Below are positions 30,261 through 34,421 of a stretch of DNA of 34,421 bases, piece after piece. Source of the stretch: an uncultured Bacilli bacterium (GTDB lineage: Bacteria; Bacillota_I; Bacilli_A; RF39; UBA660); the NCBI GenBank assembly GCA_934183185.1, contig CAKPSO010000016.1:1-34421 (forward strand). Direction: 5' to 3'. Position numbers and translations under genes: made by a program. The notes under the pieces were generated by a model, which was not told the DNA's origin, searched no databases, and worked only from the letters and a program-made list of their open reading frames with translations. How positions within the stretch are numbered: the first letter of the stretch is position 1; each line of letters starts with the position of its first letter.

Positions 30261-32096
30261 ATGGATAATGAAAGGAAAGTTGCAGGAGTTTATATTCGTG
30301 TTAGTACCGAAGATCAAGCAAGAGAAGGATTTTCACTTGGAGAGCAAGAAGAAAAATTACTTCAGTTATGTAAGTTTAAAGAGTTAGAAGTTTATAAGGT
30401 CTATAAAGATGCAGGAATATCTGCAAAAGATATGGAACATAGACCACAATTTCAAGAAATGCTTAAAGATATGAAGGAAGGAAAACTTAATTATATTGTT
30501 GCTTATAAACTTGATAGAATAACAAGAAGTGTTAGAGATTTAGAAGAACTTATATCAGTATTAGAACAATATAATTGCTTTCTACTATGTGATAGAGATG
30601 ATGTTAACACCTCTACTGCTAATGGTAGATTCTTTGTAAGAATGCTTACAGTCTTATCTCAATTAGAAATAGAAATTGTATCGGAACGAACTAAATTTGG
30701 TTTAAATGGAGCCATTAAGTCAGGTCATATTCCAGGACAGCGACCATTTGGTTATAAGAGTGCAGAAGATAAAAGAATGGTTATAGATAACTCTACTCGT
30801 CCTTATGTAGAAAAGATATTCGATATGTATTTAGAAGGTAAAAGTTTTCAGCAAATTGCTAATTACTTTAAAGAAAATAGTATCTATCCTAAAAAGAATT
30901 GGAAAGATACTACTATTCAAAAGATTATTGATAATAAAATCTATATGGGAGATTATGAACAATATAAACGAATTGGTAAACAAGAAAATTTAGAACCTAT
31001 TGTTTATATGAATGTCGTAGAACCTATTATATCTCGTGCTAAATGGGAAGAATGTCAAAGGCAAAAAGAAAGAAATCAAAGAACTTATACTAGAGATAGA
31101 GTTTATACTTTCTTTCAAAGATTAAAATGTCCTAGTTGCAATAGAATTATGAAATGTAAAGGTTCTGGTGGTAATAAAAGAAAGTATATGTATTATACTT
31201 GCGAGCATTGTCACATCAACTTTAATGAAGACCATGTAGAACATTTATTAAGAGATTTTATCTATGATTTACTAGAATATGATATGGCAGTTAAAAAGTT
31301 TTTTCTACCTGTTTTAGAAGATAAAACAAATAATATTGATACTACTTCTATTGATAAAGAGATTAGAGATTTAGAGAAACAAAGAAATAGAATTAAAGAT
31401 TTGTATATTAAAGGCATTGTAGAAATTGACGATTTTAAAGAAGATTATAAACTAATTGAAGATAAACTTGCTAACCTTGAAAGTAAAAAATTAGAGTTAG
31501 TTAATTTAGAAACTTTTAACTACTCTCCACACGAATTACTCGCACAAAGAGATTTAGAAAAAGAAAAAATGATTAGACTAGATACTTTAAATAGTGTTTT
31601 AAAAACTAAATGGAATGGTATGGATAAGTCTGAAAAACAAGAATTTATATCTAAATTTATTGATACTATTGAGATAAAAAAAGATAGTAAAGGTAATTTA
31701 ATTCTTGAAAAAATTAATTTTAGAAACGGATTTATAAGACAATTAGTAAAGTTTTATGATGCAGGTATCTTTGATGTAGCAGTACCTGTTATGGTTGATA
31801 ATAAAGAAGAATATATCAAAGGTGGCAGAATGAATGAAGAACAATTAGATAAATATCTATCTAAAATGAATGAACATTTTGAAACATCTTTTTATGAAAT
31901 GTATGAAACAATTGATGAAGAAACTAATGAAATAACACTTGAATATCAACCAAAAGATAATGAAAAAATTATAAGATTTGTAGCAATTTCATTAAAAGAA
32001 AAGTTCCCTATAATAGTAGATAATGTTAAAGATAAATATGGAATTATTAGCTACAAAACAAATAAATTATTAGAAAATAAGAAGGGATTTGATTAA
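30261..32096 (+). CDS. Large serine recombinase (TnpX/TndX-like integrase)
   Basis: 611 residues. The resolvase catalytic domain is at 1-150 with the nucleophile S15 in GVYIRVSTEDQAREG and the conserved Arg in KLDRITRSVRDLEE, followed by the E-helix. A recombinase domain starts around 160 (GHIPGQRPFGYK), and a zinc ribbon (CPSC near 290, CEHC near 313) and a coiled-coil region (about 365-450) follow. These are all parts of a working enzyme. It cuts and joins attachment sites through a Ser-DNA link and would insert and excise the element. The start is at 30261, ten bases after AAAGGAG. TnpV follows three bases after its stop. Confidence 0.95.
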   Translation: MDNERKVAGVYIRVSTEDQAREGFSLGEQEEKLLQLCKFKELEVYKVYKDAGISAKDMEHRPQFQEMLKDMKEGKLNYIVAYKLDRITRSVRDLEELISVLEQYNCFLLCDRDDVNTSTANGRFFVRMLTVLSQLEIEIVSERTKFGLNGAIKSGHIPGQRPFGYKSAEDKRMVIDNSTRPYVEKIFDMYLEGKSFQQIANYFKENSIYPKKNWKDTTIQKIIDNKIYMGDYEQYKRIGKQENLEPIVYMNVVEPIISRAKWEECQRQKERNQRTYTRDRVYTFFQRLKCPSCNRIMKCKGSGGNKRKYMYYTCEHCHINFNEDHVEHLLRDFIYDLLEYDMAVKKFFLPVLEDKTNNIDTTSIDKEIRDLEKQRNRIKDLYIKGIVEIDDFKEDYKLIEDKLANLESKKLELVNLETFNYSPHELLAQRDLEKEKMIRLDTLNSVLKTKWNGMDKSEKQEFISKFIDTIEIKKDSKGNLILEKINFRNGFIRQLVKFYDAGIFDVAVPVMVDNKEEYIKGGRMNEEQLDKYLSKMNEHFETSFYEMYETIDEETNEITLEYQPKDNEKIIRFVAISLKEKFPIIVDNVKDKYGIISYKTNKLLENKKGFD

Positions 32097-32099
32097 ATT

Positions 32100-32453
32100 A
32101 TGAATACTGATTATAAAAAAATTGGAGATTATTTATTACCTAATTTAGTGATAAAAAATCAAAATTATGGAGAAATAAACAAGTATGGTTACTTGCGATT
32201 AAACTATATTAAGGGACACAAAAAAGGGTTATATCAGACACTTTTAATGAAGAAAGAACTAACAAACCATCTTCTTTCAGTAAGTAAAGAATGCGAAGAA
32301 AGATTAAAAACTTTAATGGATAATTATATTAAAAATGATGAAAAACTATCTGAAAAAAGTAAAGAAAATAATCAACTTGAATGGGTAAAATTGATGAATA
32401 ATTATAAAAATACTGCTGAAGAAATTATTCTAAAAGAGTTAATTTATGTCTGA
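32100..32453 (+). CDS. tnpV: TnpV-family transposon protein
   Basis: 117 residues. It starts MNTDYKKIGDYLLPNLVIKN and ends NQLEWVKLMNNYKNTAEEII, matching the two ends of the TnpV family found in Tn4451/Tn4453 ('GDYLLPNL' and 'EWV-x-x-MN-x-x-x-x-AEEI'). TnpV is found next to the recombinase in these elements; its role is not settled. It is mostly helical and hydrophilic. It starts three bases after the recombinase stop, with AAGGGA inside the recombinase end as SD, so the two are cotranscribed. Confidence 0.9.
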   Translation: MNTDYKKIGDYLLPNLVIKNQNYGEINKYGYLRLNYIKGHKKGLYQTLLMKKELTNHLLSVSKECEERLKTLMDNYIKNDEKLSEKSKENNQLEWVKLMNNYKNTAEEIILKELIYV

Positions 32454-32465
32454 TGTTGTCATAAG

Positions 32466-32500
32466 CAAGCAAGGTGGTATTACTCCCACCACTACAAAAG
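32466..32500 (+). promoter_or_regulatory. Candidate oriT region upstream of the relaxase
   Basis: The 63-base gap between tnpV and the relaxase contains the inverted repeat GGTGG (32473-32477) / CCACC (32486-32490) around TATTACTC. In Tn4451 the origin of transfer site lies just upstream of the relaxase gene, so this is a candidate oriT. No nick site is proven. Confidence 0.4.
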
Positions 32501-32516
32501 AAAGGATAAACCTATA

Positions 32517-33824
32517 ATGGCGACAACATCAATTTGGAGTATTAAGAATAATTTAAAGCAGTCTATAAATTATATTATCAATCCAGAAAAAACTTTTAAT
32601 AAAGATTATGGTAATAGAGAGTCATATAGTTATTTAGAAGAACCTATTAAAGATTATAATTTTAAACAAGAAAAAGTTTGCTATGTAAGTTGCTTAAATT
32701 GTGATGAAGATAATCCTTGTGATGATATGGAGTTCACTAAAGAAAGATTTAGAAAGAAAGATGGAGTTCTTGCATACCATGCTTATCAATCATTTAAAAA
32801 AGGAGAAGTTACTCCTGACATTGCTCATGAGATTGGAGTTAAGTTTGCAGAAGAAATGTTTAAAGATTATGAAGTGGTTATTGCAACACATCAAAATACA
32901 AATCACATTCACAACCATTTCATAATCAACTCTGTTTCTTTTAAAAGTGGTAAGAAATATAATAACAATCTTACCAATATATCAAAGATAAGACACATTT
33001 CTGATTCACTATGTTCAGAATACGGACTATCTGTTTTAGATGAAGATAAGTTTTATAAAAGGACTTATACCAAAAGTATTTCAAATGATGAATATTACAA
33101 AACTCTTAAAGAAGATTTAGATAATGTAATTAGTTATTCAGTAACTTTAAAACAATTATTTGAGAGAATGAGATCATTAGGTTATAAAGTATATTCTCGT
33201 AATGGTGTAATAACTATTTATAGAGATGGTGAGAATAAAGTTAGGATAGAAAATGTATTTGGTAAAGAATATTCAAAAGAAAGACTAAACCAACGATTAT
33301 ATTTATCAAGACAAATTGCATTTAAACCTATGTCACAAAAATCTATATTTGAAGAATATTCTAGGACTAATAAACCATATAAAGGAATATATGGATTATA
33401 TTTATACTATTGCTATTTATTAGGAGTATTTCCAAAGAAACATCCTAAGCAATATCTTCCATATTCTATCAGAAAAGAAGTTTATAAATTAGAACAAACT
33501 TCACAACAAGTTAGATTTATGCATGAAAAGAATATTGTTACAAAAGAAGATTTAGATAACTTTGTTAAAAATAACTCTAATGAATTAAGTAAATTAAAGG
33601 GTAAAAGAGAAAATCTTTGGAAAAGATATCATCGAGCAAAGACTGAAGATAAGAAAAATGAAATATTTGCTGAAATAAATGATATACAACCTAAAATCAG
33701 AGAGCTCTACAAATATGATAAGTATTGTAAAGAAATAATTAAAAGAGCTGAAGGCATACAAAATAATCTTAATAATTTTGATAAAGATATCCAAAAAGAA
33801 AAAGACAATTCTAGGAGTTTATGA
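32517..33824 (+). CDS. MOBP-type relaxase (TnpZ-like mobilization protein)
   Basis: 435 residues. The N-terminus MATTSIWSIKNNLKQSINYI followed by NPEKT is the usual opening of relaxases of the VirD2/MOBP type in Bacillota elements. The metal-binding His motif lies near residues 122-133 (ATHQNTNHIHNHFIINSVSF), as required for nicking at oriT. The nicking Tyr is not certain; Y33, Y40 and Y42 near the start are candidates. The C-terminal 130 residues are Lys/Glu-rich and helical. It would cut and lead a DNA strand during mobilization by another conjugative element; no transfer channel genes are visible. SD GAAAGGA precedes the ATG. Confidence 0.92.
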   Translation: MATTSIWSIKNNLKQSINYIINPEKTFNKDYGNRESYSYLEEPIKDYNFKQEKVCYVSCLNCDEDNPCDDMEFTKERFRKKDGVLAYHAYQSFKKGEVTPDIAHEIGVKFAEEMFKDYEVVIATHQNTNHIHNHFIINSVSFKSGKKYNNNLTNISKIRHISDSLCSEYGLSVLDEDKFYKRTYTKSISNDEYYKTLKEDLDNVISYSVTLKQLFERMRSLGYKVYSRNGVITIYRDGENKVRIENVFGKEYSKERLNQRLYLSRQIAFKPMSQKSIFEEYSRTNKPYKGIYGLYLYYCYLLGVFPKKHPKQYLPYSIRKEVYKLEQTSQQVRFMHEKNIVTKEDLDNFVKNNSNELSKLKGKRENLWKRYHRAKTEDKKNEIFAEINDIQPKIRELYKYDKYCKEIIKRAEGIQNNLNNFDKDIQKEKDNSRSL

Positions 33825-33839
33825 CCTAGTTTTGTCTTT
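33801..33839. terminator. Bidirectional terminator after the relaxase
   Basis: A long stem with one small internal loop: AAAGACAA and CTAGG pair with CCTAG and TTGTCTTT. It overlaps the relaxase stop and lies between convergent genes. Confidence 0.8.
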
Positions 33840-33840
33840 C

Positions 33841-34338
33841 TTATTTTTTTGGACCTTTTCCTGCTTCTTGTCTTCCATATCCATATTCTTCTAATAATTT
33901 GTCAAGATAATCTCCATATCTTTCTCTAATATATGAAAGTATTTCTTCTTGTCTTGCTTTAAAAGCATCTTGACTCATATTTTTATCGTCAGTATTAAAT
34001 GAAGAATTAAGATAATCGAAATATGCTTTATTTGCTCTTTCTAAGGCTTCTGTAGTACGATACTCTCTACCGTCTTTGCCAATGTAATATATCATTGAAT
34101 CTTTTTTAGAAGTGTCAATCTTTTGACTATCCCAATATGCTTTATTTGCTGCTCTTACTTGATCCATAGTAGCATACTCTCTGCCATCAGCACCTTTATA
34201 ATAAATACCTTTGCCATAATCAGTTCTATTATCAACTTTATCAAGATTATTGTAATAAAGCATTTCTCTTTTTTGTGAGTCAGTCAATTCATATTCTGGT
34301 TTTAATAAACCTTTTTCATCATACATATTATCTGCCAT
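33841..34338 (-). CDS. Hypothetical protein with two internal repeats
   Basis: 165 residues, hydrophilic. Two similar segments are visible: GIYYKGADGREYATMDQVRA-ANKAYWD (about 44-70) and MIYYIGKDGREYRTTEALER-ANKAYFD (about 82-108). Each has a Tyr-Tyr-x-Gly-x-Asp-Gly-Arg-Glu-Tyr core followed by an Ala-Asn-Lys-Ala-Tyr helix end. The C-terminus is a charged helix with Arg/Tyr/Gly-rich end. I do not recognise the family. A strong SD (GGAGG) precedes the ATG. It is convergent with the relaxase, inside the mobile element, so it is probably accessory cargo or a regulator of that element. Confidence 0.82.
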   Translation of the reverse strand: MADNMYDEKGLLKPEYELTDSQKREMLYYNNLDKVDNRTDYGKGIYYKGADGREYATMDQVRAANKAYWDSQKIDTSKKDSMIYYIGKDGREYRTTEALERANKAYFDYLNSSFNTDDKNMSQDAFKARQEEILSYIRERYGDYLDKLLEEYGYGRQEAGKGPKK

Positions 34339-34421
34339 ATTTTATACCTCCTACTAAAATTATATCATATATTTTATTATTTAACAAATATTAGGTGTAG
34401 GCTGAGGATTTGCACCTCAAA
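34339..34421. other. Right-hand edge of the window
   Basis: The last 40 bases include GAGG-TGCAAAT-CCTC on the minus strand. An open stretch ending in TAA at 34380-34382 on the minus strand might be the end of a further gene, but too little is visible to call it. Confidence 0.25.

Larger units (their letters stand above)
30214..34421 (+). mobile_element. Left part of a Tn4451-type mobilizable element
   Basis: The order large serine recombinase (TnpX-like), TnpV, relaxase (TnpZ-like) is that of Tn4451/Tn4453-type integrative mobilizable elements. In those elements the recombinase gene begins close to one end, so the left end is probably in 30117-30260. The exact end, any cargo genes and the right end cannot be seen; the element runs past the window. 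Codon use in these genes (GAA/AAA-rich, plus strand) differs in feel from the chromosomal genes to the left. Confidence 0.8.

Noticed and set aside
30093..30317. Minus-strand open frame over the recombinase leader
   Set aside because: It covers the terminator, the SD and the start of the recombinase gene.
29672..34421. Duplicate of the tRNA-Gly 3' end as an attachment repeat
   Set aside because: No second copy of the tRNA 3' end was seen up to the window edge; the right end of the element is outside, so this stays open.

Overview
The window is very AT-rich DNA using the standard bacterial code (TGA is used as a stop). It carries GerA-type spore germination genes, a CotY/CotZ/ExsY-type coat protein, a YjcZ-type sporulation peptide, FtsW and RodA paralogues, ComEA/ComEC and a CpoA-like glycolipid synthase. 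Together these point to an endospore-forming, low-GC Bacillota of the class Bacilli, close to the Erysipelotrichia/'Tenericutes-like' gut lineages. This taxonomy is inferred from gene content; no rRNA is present.

Layout. 1-6.3 kb: the start of a TasA/camelysin-like secreted protein, a degenerate protein-kinase-like protein, a gerAA-gerAC-gerAB operon on the plus strand, an anchored Cys-containing protein, and a second TasA-like protein. 6.3-10 kb (minus strand): an M23 endopeptidase-SH3 protein overlapping a holin-like gene, a DUF4163/DUF3298 membrane protein and a cardiolipin synthase, then tRNA-Thr(GGT). 10-17.2 kb (minus strand): a DUF308 membrane protein fused to a permuted NlpC/P60-like domain, an HD-domain protein, a membrane thioredoxin-like protein, two unrecognised membrane proteins, an SDR oxidoreductase, and a protein with the full layout of cofactor-independent phosphoglycerate mutase (iPGM) but none of its catalytic motifs. 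17.3-18.7 kb: tRNA-Arg(CCT), a second HD protein, a structured 3' region and an unknown protein. 18.7-20.7 kb: a tandem duplication of a DUF1016 (YhcG-like) PD-(D/E)xK nuclease gene that carried along a copy of the comEC 3' end; one copy has a one-base frameshift. 20.6-24.6 kb: comEC, comEA, ftsW. 24.7-29.3 kb: two sporulation genes, a small unknown gene, a rodA-like gene, a CpoA-like glycosyltransferase and small unknown genes. 29.3-34.4 kb: a structured intergenic region, tRNA-Gly(TCC), a small gene, and the left part of a Tn4451-type mobilizable element (large serine recombinase, TnpV, MOBP-like relaxase, unknown repeat protein) that runs off the window.

The signals most worth following are: (1) each tandem DUF1016 gene holds a perfect 19-nt palindrome at the same position but with different sequence, two base pairs having changed in a compensating way, so the palindrome and not the amino acids appears conserved; (2) the iPGM-fold pseudoenzyme; (3) a holin/M23 lysis pair with no other phage genes, in a sporulating host; (4) two hairpins with a T-run just ahead of the tRNA-Gly promoter. 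Starts were moved from the longest possible frame wherever a Shine-Dalgarno (SD) sequence clearly supported an internal start.
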